From Sporichthyaceae bacterium (GTDB lineage Bacteria; Actinomycetota; Actinomycetes; Sporichthyales; Sporichthyaceae): a DNA stretch of 64,000 nt. The position numbers and the translations under genes are program-made. The notes under the pieces are model-generated. The model saw only the letters and a program-made list of their open reading frames with translations, did no database searches and had not been told where the DNA came from. Shown here piece by piece: positions 32,608-40,884 of the stretch; the stretch's first letter is position 1; each line of letters starts with the position of its first letter. The stretch is from positions 1 through 64,000 of the forward strand of contig DATASX010000012.1 in NCBI GenBank assembly GCA_036269075.1. The letters are read 5' to 3'.

Positions 32608-33672
32608 GTGGCACTGACGAACCGACTCGACCCCGCCACGGCGGGTCCGGCGCTGCAGCGTTGGCTGGCCGACCACCTCGACGGGGAGGTCGTTGTCGCC
32701 GATGTCGTGGTGCCCCGCTCGAACGGGATGTCCTGCGAGACGGCGCTGTTCACCGCACAGCAGCGCCGCTTCGTCGTGCGGGTCGCGCCGGCCGATGGCG
32801 TCGGCCTGTTCCCGGCCTATCGGCTCCAGGACGAGGCGGCGGTCATGCGTGCGCTCGAGCACACCGCGGTCCCGACCCCGCGCGTCGTCGCCGTCGAGGC
32901 CGACCCAGCTGTCCTGGGCGGTCGCTTCCTGGTGATGGAGCACATCGAAGGGCGGGTCCCACCGGACGATCCGCCCTACTCGCTGGACGGCTGGGTGCTC
33001 GAGCTGTCCCCCGAGCAGCAGGGCCGTCTGGTCGACAACGCGATCGCGACGATCGTCGAGGTCTCCCGCGCCGACTGGTCCGCCCTGGGACTGCGCCTGC
33101 CCCGGGTCGGGGTTGCCGCCCAGGTCGACCACCTGGACCACCTGCACGCGACCGGCCACCGCGGGACGCCGCACCCGACGATCGCGGCCGGGCTGGAGTA
33201 CCTGCGCGCGAATGCCCCGACCGGCGAGGCGCTCGCGTTGTGCTGGGGCGACGCCCGGATCGGCAACATGCTCTTCGCCGACGACCTGTCGGTGACCGGC
33301 GCGCTGGACTGGGAGCTCGCCTCGATCGGCAGTCGGGAACTGGACGTCGCGTACTTTCTGTACGCGCTGCGGCTCTGGAGCGAGGGCTTCGGCGCACCGA
33401 GCCCGCCCGGCTTCCCGGGCCGCACGGCGATTCTCGCCCGGTTCGAGGAGCTGTCCGGGCTCCCGATGCGGCACCTGCACTACTACGAGTGCCTCGCCGC
33501 GGTGTTCGGCGCGCTCGCCATGATGCGCGCGGGCCACCTGATGATCGACGCCGGTCTCGTCCCACCGGACTCGATGATCTGGCTGACCAACCCGCCCAGC
33601 GTGATGCTCGCCGGGTACCTGGGGCTGCCGGCGCCGACGGGTGAGGTAACCGGGTGGGCGGGCCACCGCTGA
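32608..33672 (+). CDS. Aminoglycoside-phosphotransferase-fold kinase
   Basis: 354 residues from GTG 32608 (VALTNRLDPATAG), with GGAG upstream; the frame is also open from 32566 but that would run into the operator. Kinase features are FVVRVAP (ATP-binding Lys replaced by Arg), LVMEHIEGRVP, the catalytic loop LCWGDARIGNMLF, and ALDWELASIG, the metal-binding Asp. It belongs to the branch related to the ACAD10/11 kinase domain rather than to antibiotic kinases. Its stop overlaps the next ATG (TGATG). The substrate is probably a hydroxylated acyl or small molecule, which is inference. Confidence 0.82.
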   Translation: MALTNRLDPATAGPALQRWLADHLDGEVVVADVVVPRSNGMSCETALFTAQQRRFVVRVAPADGVGLFPAYRLQDEAAVMRALEHTAVPTPRVVAVEADPAVLGGRFLVMEHIEGRVPPDDPPYSLDGWVLELSPEQQGRLVDNAIATIVEVSRADWSALGLRLPRVGVAAQVDHLDHLHATGHRGTPHPTIAAGLEYLRANAPTGEALALCWGDARIGNMLFADDLSVTGALDWELASIGSRELDVAYFLYALRLWSEGFGAPSPPGFPGRTAILARFEELSGLPMRHLHYYECLAAVFGALAMMRAGHLMIDAGLVPPDSMIWLTNPPSVMLAGYLGLPAPTGEVTGWAGHR

Positions 33673-34655
33673 TGGCCCATCACATCCAGCCGCCGATCAG
33701 CGACCTCATCGGGCTCGACCCCACCGAACAGGCGGGGTGCTACGCCCCGCACACGACCCACACCCACTACTTCGGGTTCCAGATCCCCGAGGCGGGCATC
33801 GGCTGTTACAGCTACATCCGCTACCAGCCGTACTTCCCACTGATGCAGGGCAGCGTCCAGATCTTCCAGGGGCTGGACAACACCTGCGTCCTCGACATGG
33901 CGCACCTGGACTACTCGATGACGCTGCCCTGGCCGCAGGTCGACGGCAGCGTCATCACGACGACCCGTGGGTATCGCATCGAGTTCACCGAGCTCGGCCG
34001 TAAGGCCCGCATCAGCTACCGCAGCGCGGACGGCCGGGCGGCGTTCGAGCTGGAGCAGACGGCCCTGAGTCCGCTGCTGGGCCGAGCCGCGGTCATCCCC
34101 GGCGAGAACCATGCCGGTGCCCTGCGCCCCGGTGGCAGCGAGCAGTTCATGCACTGCGTCGGGGAACTCACACTGCACGGCCGCACGTACGCCATCGACT
34201 GCAACACCATCCGGGACCGGTCCTGGAACCAGGACCGCACCGAGGACCGGCGCGGTCGCTTCGACCGGCCCATCTCGTGGACGCCCGTGTACTTCGACGA
34301 CGGCCGGTACTTCAACCAGGTCGGCTTCGAGGGTCCCGACGCGATGTTCGCCTTCGTCGGCCGCGGCGACGAGATCCGCGAGCTTCGCCGCGTCGAGCGC
34401 ACCGTCACCGAGACCCATCCGACGCTGCACTTCCCCCTGGCGCAGGAGATCGAGGCCGAGGACAGCGCGGGAATCGTGCTGCGCATGCGGGGCCACGCGC
34501 TCGCGGCCTCCCCGATCGTCGCCTGGCCCCATGCCTTCACCTACGACAGCGTCTACCGCTGGGAGACCGACGCGGGACAGGTCGGCTACGGGCCGTGCCA
34601 GGGCATCTGGTTCGAGGCATTCCAACACCGGATGAAGGCACGTCGGCACCGATGA
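33672..34655 (+). CDS. AttH/CrtC-like (DUF7064-type) protein
   Basis: 327 residues from ATG 33672, overlapping the kinase stop by one base. Beta-rich; motifs HYFGFQIPEAGIGCYSYIRYQPYFPLMQG near the N-terminus and a central IDCNTIRDRSWNQDR, which resembles the RDHSWG motif of AttH/CrtC hydroxysteroid or carotenoid-hydratase-like lipocalin folds. No signal peptide. It is translationally coupled to the kinase, so the two probably act on the same compound. Function otherwise unknown. Confidence 0.65.
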   Translation: MAHHIQPPISDLIGLDPTEQAGCYAPHTTHTHYFGFQIPEAGIGCYSYIRYQPYFPLMQGSVQIFQGLDNTCVLDMAHLDYSMTLPWPQVDGSVITTTRGYRIEFTELGRKARISYRSADGRAAFELEQTALSPLLGRAAVIPGENHAGALRPGGSEQFMHCVGELTLHGRTYAIDCNTIRDRSWNQDRTEDRRGRFDRPISWTPVYFDDGRYFNQVGFEGPDAMFAFVGRGDEIRELRRVERTVTETHPTLHFPLAQEIEAEDSAGIVLRMRGHALAASPIVAWPHAFTYDSVYRWETDAGQVGYGPCQGIWFEAFQHRMKARRHR

Positions 34656-34668
34656 CCGGGCGCATCGC

Positions 34669-36153
34669 ATGAGCCGCCCGCGTGCGGCGGCCCTCGCCGG
34701 GCTGCTGGCGCTCGTCCTGCCGATGAGTGGCTGCGGGACGCGGATGTCCCCGGAGCAGATCGCCGCGGCGGACGGCACCGCCCTCACCCTCCGGACGTCC
34801 CCGCCGTCAGGACAGCCGGCGGTCACCGCGGATGACGCGGGTCGCGTGAGCGCCGACCCATCGCCGGGCGCCACCGCCGCGGCCGGGCCGTCGACCAGCG
34901 TCACGCCCGCGGCGAGTCCCCGTGCCGGCGCCCCAGCTCCGCGGGTGTCGTCCGCGGCGTCCGCGGCACCACGGGTCCCGACCGGTCCGAGCGTGCCAAC
35001 CGGTGGGGATGGCGCGTGCCGGCAGTCCCTGGCCCCTGTCGTACTCGGGCAGACCTCGCCCAGCTCGGGGATCATCGGTGCCACCGACTTCAACATGCGG
35101 ACCGGTCTGGCCCTTTGGCTGCGCGAGGTCAACGCACGCGGAGGCGTGCAGTGCCATCCGGTGCGGCTCTACCAGATGGACGACGCGGCCGATCCGGCCC
35201 GCGTCACGACGAACCTGGCGACGCTGGTGAACGAGAAGAAGGCGATCGCGATCGTCGGAGCCGGGCTCGGGACCACGTTCGCGGCGGCGAAACGGTTTGC
35301 TGAACAGAACCAGGTGCCCTTCGTCGGCGGCGACCTGGTCGAGCCGTCCTGGTTCTCCAGCCGGTGGTTCTTCCCGCAGGGCGGCAGCCCACTGGCGGCC
35401 TACGCCGGCGCCATGAAGGAGGCGGCGGTCGCCGCGCACAGCACGAAGGTCGGACTCGTCTACTGCGTCGAGGCCGCGATCTGCGGCCAGATCAACGCCA
35501 ACTTCGAGGCGATGGCGAAGGTGGCCGGCCTGCAGGTGGTGCTGCGCAAGGTCTCCTCGATCACCTCGCCGGACTACACCGCCGAGTGCCAGGCCCTGCG
35601 GTCCGCCGGTGCCGGGGCGGTCTTCGTCGCGATGGAGGGATCGGGCAACGCCCGGTTCGCGCGGTCCTGCATCAGTCTCGGTTACCGACCGGCGATCGCC
35701 ACCTCGGCGCTGGCCGTGACGGCGGAGTCCGTACTCGACCCGAACATCCGCCGGCTCGGCGCGTTCCTCGGCGCCGCGACGGCCCCGTTCCTGGCGACCG
35801 ACTCCCCGGGGGCCCGGGGCTTCCGCGCGGCCTACGACCGCTTCGCGCCGGGCTCGTCGGTGGACCAGAACTCGATCACCCAGTTCACCGCGGGACGCCT
35901 GTTCGAGGCGGCTGTCGCGGCAGTCTCGGCGAGCGCGCGCACCGGCCCGATCACCCGGGAACTGCTCCTGGACGGGCTCTGGCGGGTGAAGAACGAGACC
36001 CTCGGCGGGCTGGCACCACCGGTCACGTTCCACCGGGACACGCTTCCGGCCGCGAACGACTGCTACGCGTCCCTGACCATCGCGGCCGCCGGCTACGCCG
36101 CCCCCGAGGGCGGCCGATTCGAGTGCTTCGCCGGCCTGCCGCCGGGTTATTGA
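34669..36153 (+). CDS. Lipoprotein substrate-binding protein, branched-chain amino acid type
   Basis: 494 residues. The signal peptide ends in the lipobox MSGC (about residues 19-22), followed by a long Ser/Thr/Pro/Ala tether (about 40-115) and a Peripla_BP_6 domain (LAPVVLGQTSPSSGIIGATDFNMRTGLALWLREVNARGGVQCHPVRLYQMDDAADP ... IVGAGLGTTFAAAKRFAEQNQVPFVGGD). It lies 14 bases after the AttH-like gene. No permease or ATPase genes follow, so it either works with distant transporters or acts as a receptor. Confidence 0.85.
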   Translation: MSRPRAAALAGLLALVLPMSGCGTRMSPEQIAAADGTALTLRTSPPSGQPAVTADDAGRVSADPSPGATAAAGPSTSVTPAASPRAGAPAPRVSSAASAAPRVPTGPSVPTGGDGACRQSLAPVVLGQTSPSSGIIGATDFNMRTGLALWLREVNARGGVQCHPVRLYQMDDAADPARVTTNLATLVNEKKAIAIVGAGLGTTFAAAKRFAEQNQVPFVGGDLVEPSWFSSRWFFPQGGSPLAAYAGAMKEAAVAAHSTKVGLVYCVEAAICGQINANFEAMAKVAGLQVVLRKVSSITSPDYTAECQALRSAGAGAVFVAMEGSGNARFARSCISLGYRPAIATSALAVTAESVLDPNIRRLGAFLGAATAPFLATDSPGARGFRAAYDRFAPGSSVDQNSITQFTAGRLFEAAVAAVSASARTGPITRELLLDGLWRVKNETLGGLAPPVTFHRDTLPAANDCYASLTIAAAGYAAPEGGRFECFAGLPPGY

Positions 36154-36187
36154 ACGAGGGCGCCGCGCCGCCCTTCCCAGCAGGCTC

Positions 36188-36415
36188 CTAGAGCGCGCCG
36201 AAGCCCACGCGGCGGGCTTCGGGCTCGCCGATCTCCACGTAGTTGATCTTGTCGGCGGCGACGATGATCTTGCGACCGCGCTCGTCGACCAGGGTGAGCA
36301 CGGCGGTGTCTCCGGCCAGCGCAGCCGCCACCGCGGCCTCGATCTCCTCGGCCTCGCTCGGGCTGTCCACCGTCAGCTCCCGCGGCGAGTGCTGCACGCC
36401 GATCTTGATCTCCAC
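36188..36415 (-). CDS. DUF3107 family protein
   Basis: 75 residues, GTG start with GAGGGGAA upstream. The sequence (MEIKIGVQHSPRELTVDSPSEAEEIEAAVAAAL ... RGRKIIVAADKINYVEIGEPEARRVGFGAL, interrupted here) matches the actinobacterial DUF3107 family, known in M. tuberculosis as TB9.4. A small alpha-beta protein with no established role. It follows the TetR gene on the same strand, the same pairing as Rv3208-Rv3208A from memory. Confidence 0.88.
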   Translation of the reverse strand: MEIKIGVQHSPRELTVDSPSEAEEIEAAVAAALAGDTAVLTLVDERGRKIIVAADKINYVEIGEPEARRVGFGAL

Positions 36416-36473
36416 CGATTCCCCTCTCCGTCGAGTACGGACCTTATCCGGCCCGAACCTCGGCTGTGCGGGG

Positions 36474-37103
36474 CTACGGGTGGGAAGGCTGCAGCGGAAC
36501 TCCCTTGATGCCTCTCCAGGCGAGCGAGGACACCAGGTCGATGGCTTCCTCGGCGGTGATGGTCGACTCGTCCGCGGCCCAGGCCCGGGCGGTCACCTGC
36601 GCGACGCCCGCGAGGCCGGCGCCCAGCAGGCGGCACTCCGGCTCGGGCAGTCCGGTGTCCTCGGCGATGACGTGGCTGATCATCTCGGCGCACTGCCGAC
36701 CGACCGCCTCGACCCGTTCCCGCACGTCCGACTCGCCGGTCAGGTCCGACTCGAAGATCAACCGGAACGCGCCGGTCTTGTCGCTGACGTAGCTGTAGTA
36801 GGCGCCCATGGTCGCCCGCACCCGCAGCTTGTTGTCGGTGGTCGAGGCCAGCGCCGTGCGCAGCGCGCTCACCAGCGACTCGGCGCTCTCGTCCAGCAGT
36901 GCCAGGTACAGGTCGCGCTTGCCCGGGAAGTGCTGGTACAGGACCGGCTTGCTGACCCCGGCCTTCTCGGCGATGTCGTCCATCGCGGCGGCGTGGTAGC
37001 CCTGCGCCACGAAGACGGCCAGCGCGGCGTCCAGGAGTTGTCGACGACGTGCGGTGCGGGGCAGGCGACCTACTCGTCGCGTCGTCTCGTCGATGGCACT
37101 CAC
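36474..37103 (-). CDS. TetR family regulator (Rv3208-like)
   Basis: 209 residues, GTG start with GAGGAG six bases upstream. The DNA-binding region is RRQLLDAALAVFVAQGYHAAAMDDIAEKAGVSKPVLYQHFPGKRDLYLALL, and the C-terminal region (AYYSYVSDKTGAFRLIFESDLTGESDVRERV) fits the TetR_C domain of this subfamily. The regulated genes are unknown; DUF3107 lies 58 bases downstream and may be cotranscribed. Conserved neighbourhood in actinobacteria. Confidence 0.88.
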   Translation of the reverse strand: MSAIDETTRRVGRLPRTARRRQLLDAALAVFVAQGYHAAAMDDIAEKAGVSKPVLYQHFPGKRDLYLALLDESAESLVSALRTALASTTDNKLRVRATMGAYYSYVSDKTGAFRLIFESDLTGESDVRERVEAVGRQCAEMISHVIAEDTGLPEPECRLLGAGLAGVAQVTARAWAADESTITAEEAIDLVSSLAWRGIKGVPLQPSHP

Positions 37104-37165
37104 CCGAACTCCTCGTTGAGCCGGTCGATGGACGCCTGAAGTTTACTCCTCGGTAGCAATTTGGC

Positions 37166-38089
37166 TCAGGGCAACGCGGCCGCGTCGTGCAACAACCCCC
37201 CGAACAGGTCGCCGCGGGCGGCCACCCGGTCCAGGACCGCACCCGCGGTGAACGCCAGCGGCTCGCCGGCCGCCGCCTGGGCCACCTCGTCCCAATCGAC
37301 GGGGGTCGAGACGGTCGGGTGCTCGCGGGCCCGCAGCGAGTACGGCGCCACGGTGGTCTTCGCGCCCGCGTTCTGGCTCCAGTCGATCAACACCTTCCCG
37401 CCGCGCAGCGCTTTCTCCATCCGGTGCACGATGCGGTCCGGCGCGGCGTCGGCCATCCGCTCAGCCAACGCCTTCGCCCAGGTATGCACCTCGGCCACCG
37501 GGGTGGGCCTCAACCCGACGTAGAGCTGCAGGCCCTTCGAGCCCGAGGTCTTCACCACCGGGTCCAAGCCGAGCTCGCCCAGTTCCTCCCGCAGCAGCGC
37601 CACCTGCGCGCATTCCGGCAAAGCGGCCGGCGCCCCGGGGTCCAGGTCCAGCACGAGCCGGTCGGCCGGACCCGGCGAGCCGTCCGCCGCCACCTGCCAC
37701 TGGTGCACGTGCAGTTCGAGTGCCGCCAGGTTCGCCAGCCAGACCAGCGTGGGCAGGTCGGCGACGACGACGTAGCGGACCTCCTCGCGGTCCTTGGTGC
37801 TGCCCGGCGCCGGCAGCGTGACCGTGCGGACCCAGTCCGGCGTGTGGTTCGGGGCGTTCTTCTCGAAGAACGAGGGCCCGCCCACGCCGTCCGGGAACCG
37901 GACCCGGGTCGCGGCCCGGTTGTGCAGGTGCGGCAGCAGGACCGGCGCGATCCGGGTGTAGTAGTCGATGACCTCGGCCTTGGTGAACCCGTCGGCCGGA
38001 TAGAGAACCTTGTCCAGGTTCGACAGGGAGAGGTCTCGTCCCTCGATCTGCACCGCGACGCGTTGAGAACCAGACACATCGCCCAGCAT
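37166..38089 (-). CDS. LigD-type NHEJ polymerase/primase domain protein
   Basis: 307 residues from ATG 38089; GTG 38077 is an equally possible start. It is a stand-alone polymerase domain (archaeo-eukaryotic primase fold): LSNLDKVLYPADGFTKAEVIDYY, the catalytic DLDPG pair, SGSKGLQLYVGL, and the C-terminal APYSLRAREHPTVSTPVDWDEV. Neither ligase nor phosphoesterase domains follow. It fills in or adds (ribo)nucleotides at DNA ends held by Ku, which is encoded 1.5 kb away on the other strand. The ligase must be elsewhere. Confidence 0.9.
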   Translation of the reverse strand: MLGDVSGSQRVAVQIEGRDLSLSNLDKVLYPADGFTKAEVIDYYTRIAPVLLPHLHNRAATRVRFPDGVGGPSFFEKNAPNHTPDWVRTVTLPAPGSTKDREEVRYVVVADLPTLVWLANLAALELHVHQWQVAADGSPGPADRLVLDLDPGAPAALPECAQVALLREELGELGLDPVVKTSGSKGLQLYVGLRPTPVAEVHTWAKALAERMADAAPDRIVHRMEKALRGGKVLIDWSQNAGAKTTVAPYSLRAREHPTVSTPVDWDEVAQAAAGEPLAFTAGAVLDRVAARGDLFGGLLHDAAALP

Positions 38090-38164
38090 CCCAATGATTT
38101 GCTGAGACGGCTCAACCCGGCGAACGAATTGCCGCCCTGATCCGTCCTTGCTGAAGAGGAGACG

Positions 38165-38671
38165 GTGGTGCTGGACGACACCGCCGACCCGCTGCCCGCC
38201 TCTGGCGTGGCGCGGGTCCGGGCCGTCCTCGCCCTGGGTGGGGTACCTGCGCACGAGGTGGACGACGGCGTCCAGGAGGTGCGGCTGCGGCTGCTGAGCC
38301 GGCCGGAGGCCGGGAAGGAGGAGATCCGTGACCCGATCGCGTGGGCTGTCGTGGTCGCCTCCCGGGTTGCCGTCGACTGGCACCGCGGGCAGCGCCGCGA
38401 CGACGGGCTGCGCGACCGACTCGCCGCCCGCTGGATCACGGCCCCGCCGGAGCCGTCCCCGGAGGATCGCGTGCTCGCGCTGGCCATCGCGGCCGGCCTC
38501 GACGCGCTGCCGCCGGCCCAACGCCAGGTCCTCGCCCTGCGCTTCTACGCCGACTTGCCGGTCCGCGACATCGCGCTCGAACTCGACATCCCCGAAGGCA
38601 CCGTCAAGAGCCGCCTGCACGCGGCCGTCGGGGCGTTGCGGGACCGCCTGCGCGAGAGCGAGGTGATCTGA
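38165..38671 (+). CDS. ECF-type sigma factor
   Basis: 168 residues, GTG start with AGGAG upstream. Region 2 is recognisable but diverged (VDDGVQEVRLRLLSRPE ... DPIAWAVVVASRVAVDWHRGQRRDDGLRDRL). Region 4 is clear (LDALPPAQRQVLALRFYADLPVRDIALELDIPEGTVKSRLHAAVGALRDRL). It is followed one base later by a membrane protein that looks like its anti-sigma factor. It sits between ligD-pol and ku, so it may control DNA-end repair, but that is inference. Confidence 0.85.
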   Translation: MVLDDTADPLPASGVARVRAVLALGGVPAHEVDDGVQEVRLRLLSRPEAGKEEIRDPIAWAVVVASRVAVDWHRGQRRDDGLRDRLAARWITAPPEPSPEDRVLALAIAAGLDALPPAQRQVLALRFYADLPVRDIALELDIPEGTVKSRLHAAVGALRDRLRESEVI

Positions 38672-38672
38672 G

Positions 38673-39518
38673 ATGACCGAGCCCGAACTGCCCGGTGACC
38701 CCGACGACCTCGCCCTGGCCCGGGTGCTGGACGGCCTGGGGCCCCAGGACGACGCCGATCCGGCGGCCCTGGCCGCGCACGAGCGCGCCGCCGCCGACGT
38801 CGATGCCATCGCCCGGGCGCTCGGCCTGATCGGCGACACCCTCGCGGCCGAGCCCGCCGCCGGGGTGGTCGTGCCGCTGCGGCGCCGGCCGTCGCGGGCG
38901 ATGCTGGCCGCCGCGGCCTCGGTGGTCCTGGTGGCCGGGCTGGGCACGGCGCTGGTGCTGCACGGCGGCGGCGGAGGTTCGAGTTCGCACTCGGCCGCGT
39001 CGGCGCCCGTGTCCACGGCGGGTGGGTCGAGCGTGCAGTCGATGAACGGTATGCGGATGATGGCGCCCGCGGCGCCGGGCGCAGCCGCGGCGGCCCCGGC
39101 CCCGGCGGCCGCGGCCGAGAGCTCGAGCGGCACTGCGACCACCAGCGGGAAGGTCGCCGCCAAGTCCGCGCCCGGCAGCGCGGGTGCGCCTGCCTTCGCC
39201 GACGCGGTCGGCTGTGCCCGGGGGATCCTGCTCGGAAAGGTCGTCTCGATCACGAGCACCGGCGGTGGGCAGTACCAGTTGGTGCTGTCGGTCCAGGAGT
39301 GGATCGCGCCGGGGTCCGGGCCGACCTCGGTGACCTATTCGGTGGGTAGTGCGTACGCGGCGAACGACTCGTCGAGCACGAAGCTGACGGCGGGTGAGCA
39401 GCGAGTGTTCATCGTCCCGCAGGACCCGACCGCGCAGATCCGCGCCTACGCGGACTCCACGAGCCTGCGCAAGCGCATCGCGGCGGCGCAGCGCAGCGCG
39501 GGTCAATCCTGCGGCTGA
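38673..39518 (+). CDS. Membrane-anchored probable anti-sigma factor
   Basis: 281 residues. An N-terminal acidic cytoplasmic part of about 70 residues (LARVLDGLGPQDDADPAALAAHERAAADVDAIARAL) has no H-x3-C-x2-C zinc motif. One membrane helix (AMLAAAASVVLVAGLGTALVLHGG) is followed by a low-complexity Ser/Ala/Pro linker and an outer domain with two cysteines (AVGCARGILLGKVVSI ... QSCG). Gene order, starting one base after the sigma stop, is the main evidence for anti-sigma function. The outer domain might be the sensor. Confidence 0.65.
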   Translation: MTEPELPGDPDDLALARVLDGLGPQDDADPAALAAHERAAADVDAIARALGLIGDTLAAEPAAGVVVPLRRRPSRAMLAAAASVVLVAGLGTALVLHGGGGGSSSHSAASAPVSTAGGSSVQSMNGMRMMAPAAPGAAAAAPAPAAAAESSSGTATTSGKVAAKSAPGSAGAPAFADAVGCARGILLGKVVSITSTGGGQYQLVLSVQEWIAPGSGPTSVTYSVGSAYAANDSSSTKLTAGEQRVFIVPQDPTAQIRAYADSTSLRKRIAAAQRSAGQSCG

Positions 39519-39576
39519 GGTAGCTCACCTGCGGCTACCGTTTGCATCGGCAGCGCCGGCGAGGGAAGAAGAACCC

Positions 39577-40593
39577 ATGCAGACGATCTGGAAGGGCGCG
39601 ATCTCCTTCGGCCTGGTCTCGATCCCGGTCAAGGTCTTCTCAGCCACCGAGGAGCACGGCGTATCGCTGCGCCAGGTCCACGCTGCCGACGGCGGCCGCA
39701 TCCGCTACCGGCGCATCTGCGAGATCGACGGCGCCGAGGTCCCGTACAGCGACATCGCCAAGGGCTACGACCTCGGTGGCGGCGAACTGGTCGTGCTCGA
39801 CGACGCCGACCTGGAGTCGTTGCCGCTGGCCTCGACCAAGGGCGTCGAGGTGCTCCAGTTCATCTCGGCCGAGGATCTCGACCCGGTGGCCGTGGCCAAG
39901 AGCTACTACCTGCAGGCCGACCAGCATGGCGCCAAGCCGTACGTGCTGCTGCGCGACGCGTTGGCCAAGTCCGGCAAGGTGGCGGTGGTCAAGGTCGCGC
40001 TGCGCTCGCGGGAGTCGTTGGCCACGATCCGGCCGCACGGCGACGTGCTGCTGCTGCAGATGATGCTCTGGCCCGAGGAGATCCGCGACCCTGCCGCGCT
40101 CGTCCCCGATGCTGATGTGACGGTGCGTCAGCAGGAGGTCGACATGGCACAGGCCTACATCGAGACGATGACCTCGGAGTTCGACCCGAACGACTACACC
40201 GACGAGTACGCGGCCGCCCTGCGCTCGGTCGTCGACGCGAAGGTGGCGGGGCGTCAGATCGTCACGCCGGACGCCGAGGCGCAACCCGCGGCCGAGGTCA
40301 TCGACCTGATGGAGGCGCTGCGCCAGAGCGTCGCCCGGGCCAAGGCCCGCCGCGAGGGCACCGCCGAACCGGAGGAGTCGCCTGCCCCTGCACCACGCAA
40401 GGCCGCCGCCAAGTCGCCCGCGAAGAAGGCCCCGGCCAAGGCGGCCGAGAAGAGCGCCGCCGCCAAGTCCACGAAGGCTGCGCCTGCGAAGAAGGCGGCG
40501 GCGAAGGCCCCGGCCAAGAAGGCCCCGGCGAAGAAGGCCCCGGCGAAGAAGACGGCTACCGCAAAGGCGGCGGCCACAAAGCGGACCGCCTGA
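39577..40593 (+). CDS. ku: Ku protein, NHEJ DNA-end binding
   Basis: 338 residues from ATG 39577 (MQTIWKGAISFGLVSIPVKV), with GAGGGAAGAAG upstream. The core beta-barrel (about 1-255) includes RYRRICEIDGAEVPYSDIAKGYDL, LVVLDDADLESL, and YYLQADQHGAKPYVLLRDAL. The last 80 residues are Lys/Ala/Pro-rich repeats (AKKAPAKKA), a basic tail that in other bacterial Ku proteins helps DNA binding and threading. It forms a ring on DNA ends and recruits LigD. The polymerase gene lies nearby in opposite orientation. A strong terminator follows. Confidence 0.95.
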   Translation: MQTIWKGAISFGLVSIPVKVFSATEEHGVSLRQVHAADGGRIRYRRICEIDGAEVPYSDIAKGYDLGGGELVVLDDADLESLPLASTKGVEVLQFISAEDLDPVAVAKSYYLQADQHGAKPYVLLRDALAKSGKVAVVKVALRSRESLATIRPHGDVLLLQMMLWPEEIRDPAALVPDADVTVRQQEVDMAQAYIETMTSEFDPNDYTDEYAAALRSVVDAKVAGRQIVTPDAEAQPAAEVIDLMEALRQSVARAKARREGTAEPEESPAPAPRKAAAKSPAKKAPAKAAEKSAAAKSTKAAPAKKAAAKAPAKKAPAKKAPAKKTATAKAAATKRTA

Positions 40594-40616
40594 CCCCCGG
40601 CTCGGCGGAACGGACG

Positions 40617-40665
40617 ACGGGCCGCCCCGGCTCTGCGTTCGCAGTCCCGGTCCGGGGCGGCCCGT
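40617..40665 (+). terminator. Terminator after ku
   Basis: ACGGGCCGCCCCGG (40617-40630) pairs perfectly with CCGGGGCGGCCCGT (40652-40665) over a 21-base loop, 24 bases after the ku stop, followed by TCGTGG. The rest of the 291-base gap to the response regulator gene shows nothing recognisable. Confidence 0.75.
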
Positions 40666-40884
40666 TCGTGGCAGGTCCGGCGACGCGGGCCGGGGCCGAA
40701 CTCCCGGCCGGGGCATCGTGAGGCTCCGGACTGCTGCGCTGCCCCACGAGCCGGTGAGACGCTGGATCGAGCTCAACCGGTTTGTCCGTGCGGGCGATTC
40801 CATCGTCGCGCTCGGCGCGTGACAGGGTCGTGAGGGTTGGCTGTGCAGGACCTGTGCATCTTTGCCGGTTGCCGGCGAGGCGGG

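Noticed and set aside
32608-33672. Aminoglycoside resistance gene
   Set aside because: APH fold but motifs match the ACAD10/11-type kinase branch, and the catalytic loop begins WGD instead of HGD.
37166-39259. Single 697-codon minus-strand protein ending in the LigD polymerase domain
   Set aside because: The upstream part is antisense to the ECF sigma and anti-sigma genes and is low-complexity; only the last 307 codons match the polymerase family.
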